From contig NC_085850.1 in assembly GCF_020906515.1 (NCBI RefSeq), forward strand, positions 1 to 64,000: a stretch of 64,000 nucleotides of DNA, given 5' to 3'. Both the position numbers and the translations under genes were made by a program. Shown here in pieces: positions 1 through 10,258 of this stretch (position 1 is the first letter of the stretch; each line of letters starts with the position of its first letter). Source of the stretch: Vanrija pseudolonga (taxonomy: Eukaryota; Basidiomycota; Tremellomycetes; Trichosporonales; Trichosporonaceae). The notes beneath the pieces were generated by a model. That model had not been told where the DNA came from. It did not search any database and was given only the letters and a program-made list of their open reading frames with translations.

Positions 1-88
1 ACCCCTAACCCCCTAACCCCCTAACCCCCTAACCCCCTAACCCCCTAACCCCCTAACCCCCTAACCCCCTAACCCCCTAACCCCCTAA
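1..88. repeat. Telomere repeat array
   Basis: Eleven 8-bp units of CCCCCTAA (first unit ACCCCTAA) occupy the very start of the window and stop abruptly where unique sequence begins. On the complementary strand the unit is TTAGGGGG, running 5'->3' toward the chromosome end, the orientation expected of a left telomere. A G5 unit of this type is known from Cryptococcus and related Tremellomycetes. The array is directly abutted to coding sequence with no subtelomeric repeat in between. Confidence 0.97.
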
Positions 89-1237
89 GAATGTGTTGAG
101 GTATACCGCGGGCAGTTCCTTGAGAAAGTTGAAGGCGTACGCGGCAAAGCGCTTGGCGGCGAACACATACGCAGTCGATGGAGTCGGAATGCTGTTCTGA
201 ACAAAGTCGATGGCACCGTCAAGGCTCCGTACAGTGTATATTGGGAGGAACTGGGAGGTCGACCGCGATTGTGCGGGGCGGGTGCTGAGGAATGCTTGAA
301 TCTTGGACATGTTTTCCAGCAGGGGCTGCTCTTCGGTCTTGATGTCCGCCGGGAGGGCTTGCTGAAGGGCGCGGAGTAGGGGCTTCGCAATGTTCTCGTG
401 AACCAGGAGGAACCGTGGGGCCCCAAGCCCGCCACGGCCAGTCTGCTCGAGTGCTCTTGCAATGGCTTTGGCAGTCGCCACGACTTTGGACGGAACGGTA
501 CCAGCCGCCTCTTGTGCGGGGGTCAACGCCGTCCCGTTGGGGAGCACAGACTGGTCCACAATAATGGGCACACTCCCTGTGGGGAGCGGGGCGATGGCGA
601 ACGGTCTGGTGCGAGAGGAGACCGGGAGTTCAACCGCCCGAGGAAGTGCGTCTGATGGACACACGAGGGCGGAAACCCAAACCTGGGGGCCCGAGATCGT
701 GTTGGCCACTGGGAGCTTGCCCACAACCGAGGCAGGGTTTTCATTCCAGATGACGGGGTAGGCCGCATTGTTATTGTAGTGATCCGGAACTTGGCCGAGA
801 ACCAGTGCCGAACCCGGCGTGGCGATGAACAGGACCGCATTGCCGTCCAACACGCTCTGTACGAATGGCACAGCCCAGCTTGCGAATGGCTGTGCGCTGT
901 CCGTTACGATGGCGACCACACCCAACGCCCGACTTCGTCGCCCCGACAGTTTCTTGACGTCAGAGAGGGTTTGCCGCTCGTTAAAGTCGGCCGTCAGGCG
1001 CCTGGGGAGGCTGTTGATGGCCTCCTTAATGACGAGCAGTGTATGGCCCAGCTCTCCGGTGAGCTGGGCATTGCTGCCGACAAGTGGGGTACCCTCGGCT
1101 TGCAGTAGCGAGAAGAGGGCGTAGAGTGTCTTGTGCTTGTAGGCCAGGTTGTCGAGAGTGTCGTCCAGATAGGCCGAGTGGGCACCCTCGACGGCGGTGG
1201 CAATCGCCTGAGTAGAGTCTGCCGAAATAGTTGCCAT
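77..1237 (-). CDS. Aldehyde-dehydrogenase-like protein, 3' end truncated by the telomere
   Basis: Single-exon reading frame of 386 aa starting at ATG 1237. The fold is that of the ALDH superfamily: an N-terminal helical segment, then the cofactor-domain stretch GVVAIVTDSAQPFASWAVPF with DGNAVLF (about residues 106-137), and later APRFLLVHENI, which matches the segment after the family's catalytic cysteine. The catalytic Cys position itself appears as Leu or Gly (RGGLGAPRF instead of a GQxCxAP pattern), and the usual cofactor-binding KPSE is absent, so this is probably a divergent, perhaps non-catalytic member. The protein reaches the PAVYLNTF segment, near the end of normal ALDHs (about 450-500 aa), and the last codons (Leu-Gly-Gly-stop) are encoded by telomere repeats. 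The gene has therefore lost its natural 3' end. Transcription would run toward the telomere. Confidence 0.7.
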   Translation of the reverse strand: MATISADSTQAIATAVEGAHSAYLDDTLDNLAYKHKTLYALFSLLQAEGTPLVGSNAQLTGELGHTLLVIKEAINSLPRRLTADFNERQTLSDVKKLSGRRSRALGVVAIVTDSAQPFASWAVPFVQSVLDGNAVLFIATPGSALVLGQVPDHYNNNAAYPVIWNENPASVVGKLPVANTISGPQVWVSALVCPSDALPRAVELPVSSRTRPFAIAPLPTGSVPIIVDQSVLPNGTALTPAQEAAGTVPSKVVATAKAIARALEQTGRGGLGAPRFLLVHENIAKPLLRALQQALPADIKTEEQPLLENMSKIQAFLSTRPAQSRSTSQFLPIYTVRSLDGAIDFVQNSIPTPSTAYVFAAKRFAAYAFNFLKELPAVYLNTFLGG

Positions 1238-1487
1238 ATGGTTGTTGTTGTTGTGTGCCCTGCGACGCGAGGATTGGACTATGGCAGACGAGCAGACAAA
1301 GTTATCTGACGCTTGCTTATACGACCATAGCAGTGAATCAACGGATACTCGGACGCCTAAAAGGTTGGGTGGCGGATGACTGCGGAATGACGGCCATCTG
1401 CGTATCCCCCGCGAGTGATATCAGCAACATCCACCTTCCCGACACCCCCACACTGGGATCCACACGGCCACCCACCCCACAACCAAC

Positions 1488-1860
1488 ATGCTCATTCGCG
1501 TCCGGGGCCCGGCGGGCACCATCCGGCTAGAACTGTCCGGAGACGACCCGGTTATTGCACTGCGTCCTCTAGTAAGAGTTGAAATGGTAATTGGGCCCTC
1601 CGTTAACCCCAAAGATTCTCGACAAGTGGCCACACTTGCCTCCCCGTTGGGCCCTCACAAACGGTGGGCCAAGGCATGAGGACGTGCTCGGGGGACATCT
1701 CGCCACCCTCACACTCGACGATGCCGGCCTGCAGCACGGCGACATGCTTTACTTGGACCTTGAACGCGCATGGGTCCCTCCTCATTCGTCGCCTCAGAGC
1801 ACCCCTCCAACACCGACCTCTATGGCGCCCCAAGTTGCTGCAAGGAAGTGGTGGTGGGTG
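1488..1860 (+). pseudogene. NPL4: NPL4 N-terminal fragment
   Basis: ATG 1488 opens MLIRVRGPAGTIRLELSGDD, which closely resembles the start of the ubiquitin-like domain of Npl4, the ubiquitin-binding cofactor of Cdc48/p97. In another frame at about 1681-1775 lies LTLDDAGLQHGDMLYLDLE, matching the end of the same domain (GLxHGDMLYL). The two parts can be joined by a putative intron around 1627-1680, although its acceptor (ATGAG) is weak. The remaining ~500 residues of Npl4 (zinc finger and MPN-like domain) are missing: the frame runs into unrelated sequence and ends by about 1940. NPL4 is essential in yeasts, so a full copy presumably exists elsewhere and this is a subtelomeric duplicate fragment. 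That last point is inference. Confidence 0.6.
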
Positions 1861-2238
1861 GGGAGCCACGCCAATATCTACGCCTTCATCCGCGATCTTG
1901 GCCTCCCTAGACGCTCAAATGCAAACTCGTTACCCAATCAGTAATCTCAATTACCGACTTTCTGAGCGTCCGAAAAGACGTTGAATGCATGACCATAGAC
2001 CATGTTTACTAGGCATCTGTTTCGAAATGAAGGTGAAGCGTAAAGTGTTGGTCGGGGCCAATGGCGAGGAAGCGTGATTCATGGAACTCGAGGTGAATGT
2101 CGCCGGGAACCTAACCCCTCATCGAGTCCCAGTTAAGCTACCCCCAGTTGGACCGAAGGCAAAGGCTCCTTCGTAACACAGTCAATGCATTCAACTACAG
2201 ACTCAGAAACAGATCTTTGCTGGGCCCCGGGGCCTCGC
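1861..2238. other. Intergenic, no gene seen
   Basis: Between the NPL4 fragment and the stop codon of the minus-strand monooxygenase I see only short incoherent frames. The stretch presumably holds the 3' untranslated region of the monooxygenase. Confidence 0.5.
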
Positions 2239-3656
2239 CTACTCGAGAATCCATTCCGGCTTGCGCTTCACCCAGTCAGCAGCGCCGTGATAGTCCCAAA
2301 AGAATGCGAGGATGCCGGCCTTGTCAATTGGCTCGTTCGGGTCGAGTACCTTGTACGGCGGCTCCGGCTCGTCCCCCTTGTGTTTATAGAGGCCAGTCTT
2401 GCGCGAAATCTCTTGGGCATAGGTGGCCCGCTTGTAGCGAACCTTGAAGACCTTGATGAGAGCATCATGCACTCCTTCAGGGCCAACTCCGCGTAGGTAG
2501 GTAGCGAGTGCCTCAGCATCTTCGACCGCTTGGGAAGCGCCCTGGCCTTGGTAGGGGAGACAGGCGTGAGCGGCATCGCCGATGATGATTGCGCGCCCTT
2601 TAACCCAGTGATCCATCGCGAACTGATCGCGAAGCTGGTACACTCTCAATTCGTCCTCCTCGGAGAGGGAAAGCAAGTCCTGCCAAGCCTTGGGGAAACT
2701 GGAGAAGGACTTGACCAAGGCAGCTGTGGAGCCGGGGGCTGTCCACCTCGCCTCACTGATCTCGTTCATCTCTGAATCGGCTGTTGCCATCAGCGGGGAT
2801 CTTTCGACATAAGATATAGACTGACGGATCATGGCGGCAAAATTGAGGACACTACCTCCTCGTGTGGCGTACGTGATGATGCGTTGGTCTTTGCCATATA
2901 CGATGGCAAGTTGCTCCTCGAGGAGCTTCATCTTCTCCACCTCCGGAATACTGCGGATCTTCTCGGCGCGAAGGAGGCCACGGTAGGCAGAGTATCCCGA
3001 CGGGGTTGACTTGGCGTCCTCGCTGACCACAGCGCGTCGCACAACCGAGCGCAGGCCGTCGGCCCCAATGAGAAGGTCACCGTGATAGACATCGCCGTTG
3101 GCCAACGTCACACTGGCATTCTCGGCGTCTGCACTTGTAACGCGAGCGCCGCAAATGACCTTGCATGGGGTCCCCGGGCCATTAGGGTCGACGGCGTGTT
3201 TGTAGATCTCCGTCTGGAGGTCTCCACGGTGGCATTGTGCCCACTCAATGCCAGACATCTCCTTGGCATCGACCTTCAGGGCAGAGGTAAGATTGCCGTC
3301 GCCGTCGACTGAGGGTGAGCGGGGGTTTGGGGCTTGGAACTTACAATTGTTGAAGATTTTGAGCTGTATGGCCCCCCCACCCATCAAGTCGCAGCCATGA
3401 GCTTTGAGGATACGGTGTGAGTTCGGGGCAATCTGAACGGCTGCCCCAATCTCGCTGAGAATGGCGGCACTCTCAAGGATCTGATGTGGCGTTAGGACAA
3501 AGTCGTGCCCAAGGTTGGCACAGTGCTTACAGTGACATCTGCAAACTCGCGCAGTAAGAGTCCTACGGAGAGGCCACCTAGACCTCCGCCAACAATAACG
3601 ACTTGAAGGCGGCGGTTGTGGTTACCATTGGTAGTCGGGGCTGGGTTAGCGGCCAT
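2239..3656 (-). CDS. FAD-dependent monooxygenase (salicylate hydroxylase-like)
   Basis: Three exons (3656-3531, 3480-3345, 3308-2239) give 443 aa. The N-terminus holds the Rossmann FAD motif VVIVGGGLGGLSVGLLLREF (about residues 19-38). The second FAD motif GDLLIGADGLRSVVR (DG motif) and the third, GRAIIIGDAAHACLPYQGQG (GD motif), are all present, which defines a class A flavoprotein monooxygenase. The family hydroxylates aromatic substrates such as salicylate using NAD(P)H and O2. The first intron (3530-3481) is a clear GTAAGC...CAG and restores VTILESAA across the junction. The second (3344-3309) is only 36 nt and in frame, so it could be retained as 12 extra residues. It is divergent from the hydrolase at 4202 and shares a repeat-containing promoter with it. 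The substrate cannot be read from sequence. Confidence 0.88.
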
Positions 3657-3744
3657 GTTGGTGTTGGTGGCGATTCGGGGTGGTGAAATTGTCGTGATAG
3701 TCAGAGGCGGCGAATGGATCCGCGGACTATGTTAAGGGGCACCG

Positions 3745-3800
3745 CAGTACAGTCTCAGCCCCACAGTACACACTCAGTCCACAGTACACTCTCAGCCCCA
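3745..3800. repeat. Triple direct repeat in a divergent promoter
   Basis: Three adjacent imperfect copies of an 18-19 bp unit, beginning CAGTACA and continuing (GT/CA/CT)CTCAG(CCCC/TCC/CCCC)A, at 3745-3763, 3764-3781 and 3782-3800. They lie between the minus-strand monooxygenase (ATG 3656) and the plus-strand hydrolase (ATG 4202), about 90 bp from the former. They could be a regulator-binding array or a young minisatellite. Confidence 0.75.
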
Positions 3801-4201
3801 CGGCGTGCGCAGGCACCGGACTAGTGGTTGGAGACGGACTTGCACGAGACAACTTTCCGAGGGGCACCACGCATGTCACAAACCCGGAACAAGCGGCGGA
3901 CATGCATGTGATAGGAATTCCGATGCTACATGCCCCGACAACATGCCACACGGCTAAAGTGGGGCAAAGTGGCACTAATGACCAGCGGAGTCGCGGACGC
4001 CTTATTTTTCGGCTGCTCACTGGCCGTCACCACATACCTCGAAGCACTTTGACAGCATACGTGGATGTTGCAAGTTGTCTTACGGCGTGCTCCGAGCCGT
4101 GGCTAGCGCTCATGGCGATGAGTATGTAAACCCCTCCTGAACCGGAGGATACACCCCACACACACTGTGTGCATCGACCCATTTCGCTTCCTCAATCCAA
4201 T

Positions 4202-6084
4202 ATGGCCACCAACGTACCCGTCAACTCACCTACCGTCCTGCCTCAGCCGAAGGCGGGCGCCAACACCCTCCATTCAACCCATGACTTTGGACATATGGTT
4301 CTTGAGAAGAACCTGGACATTCCACTCAAAGACGGCCAAGGTGTCCTCCGCGCCAACCTCTACAAGCCCAAGGCGCCCGGCCGCTACCCGGTCCTCGTTA
4401 CGTACGGACCTTACGGCAAAGACATCCGATATGTCGACTTTCACTATCCCTCATTCTCCGAGATCCCGGACGAGCAAAAGTCGGAGGCGAACTCGGCGTG
4501 GGAGACCCCTCACCCGGAGTACTGGACTGCCAATGGCTATGCTGTGCTTCGCGTCGACGAGCGTGGCATTGCTTCCTCGTACGGGTACCTCGACACGATG
4601 AGCCCCCAGACGGCAGGCGACTTTTACCAAGTGATCGAGTGGGCTGCCGATCAGCCTTGGTCTACGGGCCGCATTGGCTTGCTCGGTATCTCCTACTACG
4701 GCGGGTCGCAATGGCGCGTCGCAGCGCGTAAACCCAAGGGCCTCACGTGCATCGTCCCTTGGGAGGGCATGACCGACTACTACCGCGATCGGGTTCGCCA
4801 CGGCGGCATCTACTCGAACGAGTTTATCGACTACTGGTGGGACAACCAGGTCAAGCCGATGCAGTACGGCAATGGTAACAAGGCTCGCCGACACTTCCCC
4901 CCCGACTGGGAGGGCCCTTTGATCGGTCCCGAGTGCCTCGAGGGATCGATGAATGACGAGGCCCGAAACAAGATGCGCTGTGATCAACCCAAGGACAACA
5001 GCGAGCACCGCTACCTTGACGAGCCGTACCACGACTCGCGCGTCTACAACCTGTCCGACATTGAGGTGCCTATCCTCAGTGTTGCCAACCTCGGAGGTAT
5101 TCTTCTCCACCTCCGCGGCAACGTCGTTGGGTACATTGAGGCTGGAACGAAGAACAAGTGGCTGTGGTTCATTGCTGGCCGCCATGACCTTCCTTTCTAC
5201 CTCCCGGAGCATGTCAAGCTTCAAAAGTCGTGTGAGTCCTGGTTCTACGCGAGACTTGATCAGCACTAATCGGCTTATCAGTCCTCGACGCCTGGCTCAA
5301 GGATGAGGACCCCGACGGATGGAAGCTCGGCCCAAATGCCAAGATCCCTGCGGTCAACCTCCTCATTCGCAAAGGCAACCCCCCTTACAACACGGCTGAG
5401 GGCGACGCATCGTTCAAGTCACGCGTTGAGAAGGAGTGGCCCCTTGCTCGCACGGTCTACACCCCCTTCTACCTCACCCCCGAGCAGACTCTCTCACTCT
5501 CGCCATCGACCAAGGAGGGCACCTTTGAGCTTGAGCCCCTCGGAAAGGCCAAGCCCATCTGGTTCCCATTCAAGTTTGATAAAGAGACCGAGATCGCGGG
5601 CCACTCGACGGCCAAGCTTGTCTACTCTATCAAGGGTGCTCCCGGGGGTACTACACCTCGTGACATCGACGTCTTCCTCACCGTTAGGCACATCGCTCCC
5701 GACGGCAAGGAAGTCCTGTACACCGGCACTGTCGGTGACCCTGTTCCCCTTGCAAAGGGATGGCTCCGCGGATCGCTGCGCAAGATTGACACCACCTCGC
5801 CCAAGAATCACGAGTGGCTTCCGTACCGCCAGTACCGCTCGACCGACGTCGAGTATCTCAAGCCTGACACGAAGTACGAGTTGCTGGTCGAGATCTGGCC
5901 CACCGCTGTGGTTGTCGAGGCTGGAGGCCAAATTGTACTCGAAGTCGCCACGGGCGATACACAGGGTTCCGGCATCTTCGGCCACACCGACCCCAAGGAC
6001 CGCAGTGAGGCCGACTTTGGCGGCATCAATGTTTTGCACGTGGGAGGAGAGTCAGGTAGCTGGCTCAAGCTTCCAGTGGTTTAG
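4202..6084 (+). CDS. CocE/NonD-family alpha/beta hydrolase (X-Pro dipeptidyl-peptidase-like)
   Basis: Two exons (4202-5231 and 5282-6084, 50-nt GTGAGT...CAG intron) encode 610 aa, the usual length for fungal CocE/NonD hydrolases. The N-terminal alpha/beta hydrolase domain shows YKPKAPGRYPVLVTYGPYGK, the oxyanion/tyrosine region, and the nucleophile elbow GLLGISYYGGSQW (GxSYxG, Ser near residue 176). DERGIASSYG precedes it, as in the family. The His/Asp partners are expected near FIAGRHDLPFYLPEH. The C-terminal half (from about residue 350) is the jelly-roll X-Pro dipeptidyl-peptidase C domain, ending in a DVFLTVRHI beta-strand region. Members cleave esters or amides (cocaine esterase, acylases), and the substrate here is unknown. 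ATG 4202 sits in a good context (CCAATATGG). Confidence 0.88.
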
Positions 6085-6555
6085 TGAAGTGATGCACGGT
6101 TACCCGAAGGGGAATTCAGTTGGAACACATGCAATAGGTTGACAGTGAACGGGTCCTGGAAGTGGCAAGGGCTTACATACAGCTCACCTGCATGAAAAGT
6201 GGAGCATCATGCGCCCACAGGAGAGAGGACTCGAGCACATACTCAAGTGCCAGCCTCACCCAGTCGAGTAGCTTGTCGAGCAGCTTGTACATAGCCGCGC
6301 TACTTGTACAGTCTCGATCCTAATTACATTCGCTGCATGGTGTGAGCAGCCGACAAGCGAAATTGACTAAATGCCAACATCTTGGACCAGTAGCTTGCCG
6401 GGACTTGATGTTCTTGTCGTCGACGAACATCTCAGATCGGCTGTCGCCGCCGCATTTGGTTGGGCATGACCTAGAGAATCCACTCTCTTTTCATCCGGCT
6501 ACTGATGTTGCTACAAAAGTCTGTTCTGACAGACACCTCATCTTCACGACAGAGA
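6085..6555. other. Convergent 3' intergenic region
   Basis: The region separates two converging genes (hydrolase and dioxygenase). No coherent coding frame or RNA structure is evident. Confidence 0.5.
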
Positions 6556-7691
6556 TCAAGCGCCGACCTTGATGTCACGGATGCTGTTTCGAATGGGAGT
6601 CACATGCGGCGCCTTGGGCCAGTCCCCAAACTGGTACTGCATGTTGCGCAAGTTGACGAGCTCCCAAGCCTCGGCTCCGACGTAGTTTTTGGTCCCAGTG
6701 TCATCCTGATGACCGGCTGCACCCGCGACGACCACTGCCGGAATGTAGTGCTCATCTGTACCGTGGGCGTTGCGGAACTGGGGGTGGCTCATGAGGCGCG
6801 AAATTCCACGGCGCAGTCCGGGACCAGAGTTTTGGACGACGACGCTGGTGAGGCCCTCACTAAAGTCGATAGCCCACTGCTCCGGTGGCCGACCTTGGGC
6901 AGCCGAGTCGCGACGGAAAACAATCTGCGGCCAATTGTTGCGGTACAAGTTGTGCACCCCACCACCCGATCCGAGCAGTAGAGTCTTGCGGAATCGAAGA
7001 GGCCGGAGAGCTTCACCCATCCGCAGATGAAATCCCTGCTGCGTTAGGCATAGCATACACATTTGGAAGGACTCAAAACTCACAGGATCGCACCTCGCAT
7101 TGTGACTAACGACGACGTGGGGCAGCGACTTGCCGCCAGGGAACATCCACTTCAGAACCATGAACGAGTCATGAACCTCTTCAAAGTCCTTCTCGAGCTT
7201 GACGTCAAATCCAGCCCCCTTGAGGATGTCGTGAACTTCTCCTGCCAGGTTGACATCGACGTTGCTGTCAAAGTACTTGTACACAGTGGGGTCAGCCCTG
7301 TTTGGTCAGTAAGGCTGTACTCCCCCAGCACCCGCAACATACCATGGCACGGGCTGCTTCTTGGGGTGTGGATCGGCTGAGATTCGGATCTCATCGTTGA
7401 GGGTTTCCCAGTCTGGGTATCATATCAGCACCAATAGTACCGCGGTCTCGTAAGTGGGCTAGGACAAGACTCACGCGCGCTAAAAACGACGATTCGTTCC
7501 ACTCCTTGCGCAAGTGCCTGGCGGCCAACCTCCTCCCAGTACGCCGCAACCGGGGTCTTCTTCATTATGTTGGCTGTCGTGCCATGAGAGAAGAAGAAGC
7601 ATGGCATAGGGGGCTCAGCTGAGGAATTTGGTCAGCAGACGCCGCGCACCACCTCTGCGAACCACTCACAGCCATAATCCTCTCGAGTCAT
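6556..7691 (-). CDS. Extradiol ring-cleavage dioxygenase, LigB/DODA type
   Basis: Five exons (7691-7670, 7618-7475, 7412-7343, 7297-7084, 7038-6556) give 310 aa. The LigB-family signatures are all visible: FFFSHGTT near the N-terminus (metal-binding His), VVFSAHWET spanning an exon junction (second metal His), LGSGGGVHNLYRN in the middle (His), and HGTDEHYIPAVVVAGAAG near the C-terminus. This class III extradiol dioxygenase family opens catechol-type rings with non-haem iron or zinc; plant DOPA dioxygenase is a relative. The 45-nt fourth intron (7083-7039) is a multiple of three and would be easily missed. The neighbouring class A monooxygenase makes a hydroxylase plus ring-cleavage pair plausible. 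Confidence 0.9.
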
Positions 7692-8041
7692 CTTGAAAGT
7701 GCTATCGGTGAGTGGCGAGTAGATTGATGTGGGATGATTGATGACTGTTCGTGGACACGCTCCAGCTTTAGACTCATCCAGTACTCAGGGTGCCACGATG
7801 AAATACACGGCGGATAAGGTGACGGGATGCACCAAGGGCCCGGAATCACGGACGCCATGCCTCCGCTACAGATTCACGTCAACGGAAGTAAAGGTAGTCG
7901 GGTCACAGAAATCCGCCTCGGCAACTATGGTTCATTCCTATGACACACTTGCTATGAAATACCTCAGCCGTATGTGCAGTGAGTGATGTTGATTGTCAAC
8001 CCACTCGTGCGCGATCATCTAACATTCTCCGCTGCCTACCC
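7692..8041. other. Divergent promoter region
   Basis: 350 bp between the divergent dioxygenase and the small orphan gene. No clear TATA box or repeat was found. Confidence 0.45.
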
Positions 8042-8471
8042 ATGTCCTCGACCCAGACCACAACCACCACAACCGCCACTGGGGTCGGCACGATTCTCAC
8101 CCGTGGCGGTGAAGTCCTCTACGGCGGTAACCAAAGGATCGGGACTGTCCCGGTCGAAGAGAGCGACGCCCTCCCCGAGCGGCCGACCAGCGACAACCCT
8201 CGTCCCCCCAACTGGCCCCAGATCCGCGGCTCGCCTGATTTTGTTCCCAACAGCGATGTACCACTATCCGAGCTCCCTCTTGGCGATGACAATGCCACGT
8301 CTGCTTTCATCTTCGTCATGTTCACCGGTATCCAGGTAGTTGGTGTGAGTGTTTCTTACGATGAGCTTCGGGCCAGTACCAATGACTAAGACCTCGAACT
8401 GGTTGTGGCGAAGCACCTTCGGCAGGGTGACGGACGAGGTTTTCAAGTTCAAGGTGGGAGGCCACTGGTAG
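8042..8471 (+). CDS. Small orphan protein (127 aa)
   Basis: Two exons (8042-8344, 8391-8471) joined by a 46-nt GTGAGT...AAG intron give 127 aa in a consistent frame. The protein starts with a Ser/Thr-rich segment (MSSTQTTTTTTATG), followed by a charged, Pro-rich middle, one hydrophobic stretch (TSAFIFVMFTGIQVVG, about residues 86-101) and a basic/aromatic end with FGRVTDEVFKFKVGGHW. I do not recognise a family. It sits between the extradiol dioxygenase and the decarboxylase-like gene, so an accessory role there is possible but unproven. The acceptor AAG is less typical than CAG/TAG, so the last exon is less certain. Confidence 0.5.
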
Positions 8472-8655
8472 ACGCAAGGGCCTCCGCGAACTGTGCACGT
8501 AACAGAAGTGTCTATGACATGTAGGCTCTCCTCCCTTTGAGTCGAGGCGGGTGCGATGGGCCAGCGGTGTAAGTTATTGTCTTGTTACAATCCCGGCACG
8601 GCATCTACCCCCAACCCAATGCATTCTGGGCAACGCCCGTAGTGGTTGCTCTGCT

Positions 8656-9648
8656 TTACTCCAGGCGCTTTAGATTGTGGTAGTCACTTCCGCCCTGCAT
8701 GACCAGGTGATCCACCTCACGTACTTCGCCAGGATTGAGAGCGGCCAACCCGTCCACAATGTGCCAGAGAGTAGGAAGCTCCTCAAATGGGCGTCTGGTT
8801 ATGTCCAATCGTGTCTGGTGAAGGGGGGCGGCAGTGGTCGCGAATGACAAGATCCTGGAGAGTGTAAGAAGCAGAGCAGGTGGTTTACACTCACTTCGGG
8901 GACTTGCTATGGTCGCCAGGCATGTATGTGGCATACGAGGCGTCATACTTTCCCGGCTCACCGACAGCAGGGATGGAACGATGGCTAAGCAGACCGTCCA
9001 GGGCGGCTGAGGAGGATCAGTGCGCATACAAGCTAATGCTCGCTAAACTACTTACGCATTGTATATGTCCGCGTCGGGATTGAATTAGGAGGAGCAGTGT
9101 CCTTGACGTCCGGAACTTCGAGGCGCATGAACTCGGTGCCACCCCAAGACTTGAGACACAATGAGTCGGGACTCCGTCTGTCACGCACTCACCGCGGTAT
9201 GTACCAGCCTTCCACCCTCGCGTACGGGGTCCGGTAGCTCGCAATACACCTTGGGGAAGCCAAGCTCCTCGCGCCCAGTGATGATGGGGTCCGCCGCATT
9301 CTCCAACAGTACGAGTAGGAAGGACCCTTTCACGTTCTCTGGCGTGAGACGACAAATGACGTTGTTGGCGTAAACACCCCAAGTGTTATACCCACGTCCG
9401 GCCAGCCAAGGCACATTGTCTAGATTCATGGGCTGGAAGAGAGCCGTAGGTTGGACATCAGCCTCAACTTGATACCCATCAGGCAGGATCGACTGGAGGG
9501 CATGGCGGTCTACGTTGACGACTAGGTCGGTGATGGTCAAGGTGGTTGCGTTCCAGTTGAAGGGGTAGCCGTCTCGATCGAATCGGGGTCCGGGAGAGGG
9601 GCCAAACCCAATAGGCGCGCGGCGAAATCTGCGCTCCTGTTGTTGCAT
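8656..9648 (-). CDS. Acetoacetate decarboxylase-like protein
   Basis: Four exons (9648-9193, 9149-9056, 9006-8895, 8854-8656) give 286 aa, a normal size for the ADC-like beta-barrel family. Diagnostic is NAADPIITGREELGFPKVYC (about residues 129-148), where the Lys of GFPK matches the Schiff-base lysine of acetoacetate decarboxylases. LLPDGYQ-like and YPFNWNATTL segments earlier also fit. Members decarboxylate beta-keto acids or act as aldolase-dehydratases. ATG 9648 directly follows what looks like an intron acceptor (CTAACTCACAG), so an upstream 5' untranslated exon is likely. The order after a ring-cleavage dioxygenase suggests processing of a keto acid product (inference). Confidence 0.85.
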
Positions 9649-10258
9649 TGATCTGTGAGTTAGAAGTCTATTGCCGGTCATCGTTCCCGTTTATAGCTGA
9701 CATACCTAGACGTTACTAGGTCCACAGGTTGTCAAAGGAGATGCTGTGTCAGCGGGTTTGGCGACCCGGAACCTCCATTCGCCACAATGAAGTCCGATGC
9801 TACGTGTGCTGCCCATTGACTCAGTTTCGGACGCCTCAGTTCCGCATCGCCGTGCAACCACAACCAAAACTTGAATAGCACGGCACAAGCATCTCTCACG
9901 TGCATTGGCCATTGTAAAACTGGGGTCTTACGAACACTGGTTCAACATTGTGAAAGAGAAAGCTCCAACCGTGCGCAGGTGGTCTACCGACGAGCAAGCG
10001 AGGTGGGCTCATTTGACCCACGATGCCGACTCTCTTTCCCAGCGCGAGGGATCACCGGCAGCCACTACGGCGTGCGAACGACCCATCGGCCGCACCCGGG
10101 GCTGCCGTTCTGCCCTAAACCCAAGCACCAACGCCTCGTGTGCTACCATCCCTCGCAGATCTTGCCGCTTCACATCGCCAGGTCGCGGCCGCAGCGTTCA
10201 CATCCCTAGAAGTGGGATGGATCTGTTGCAAGAGAAACCCTGCATATCCCATCAGCCA
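9649..10258. other. Intergenic region upstream of the decarboxylase-like gene
   Basis: The region holds the promoter and probable 5' untranslated exon/intron (GTATGT at about 9705 to CACAG at about 9653) of the minus-strand decarboxylase-like gene. Open frames on the plus strand here show no protein-like conservation. Confidence 0.45.
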
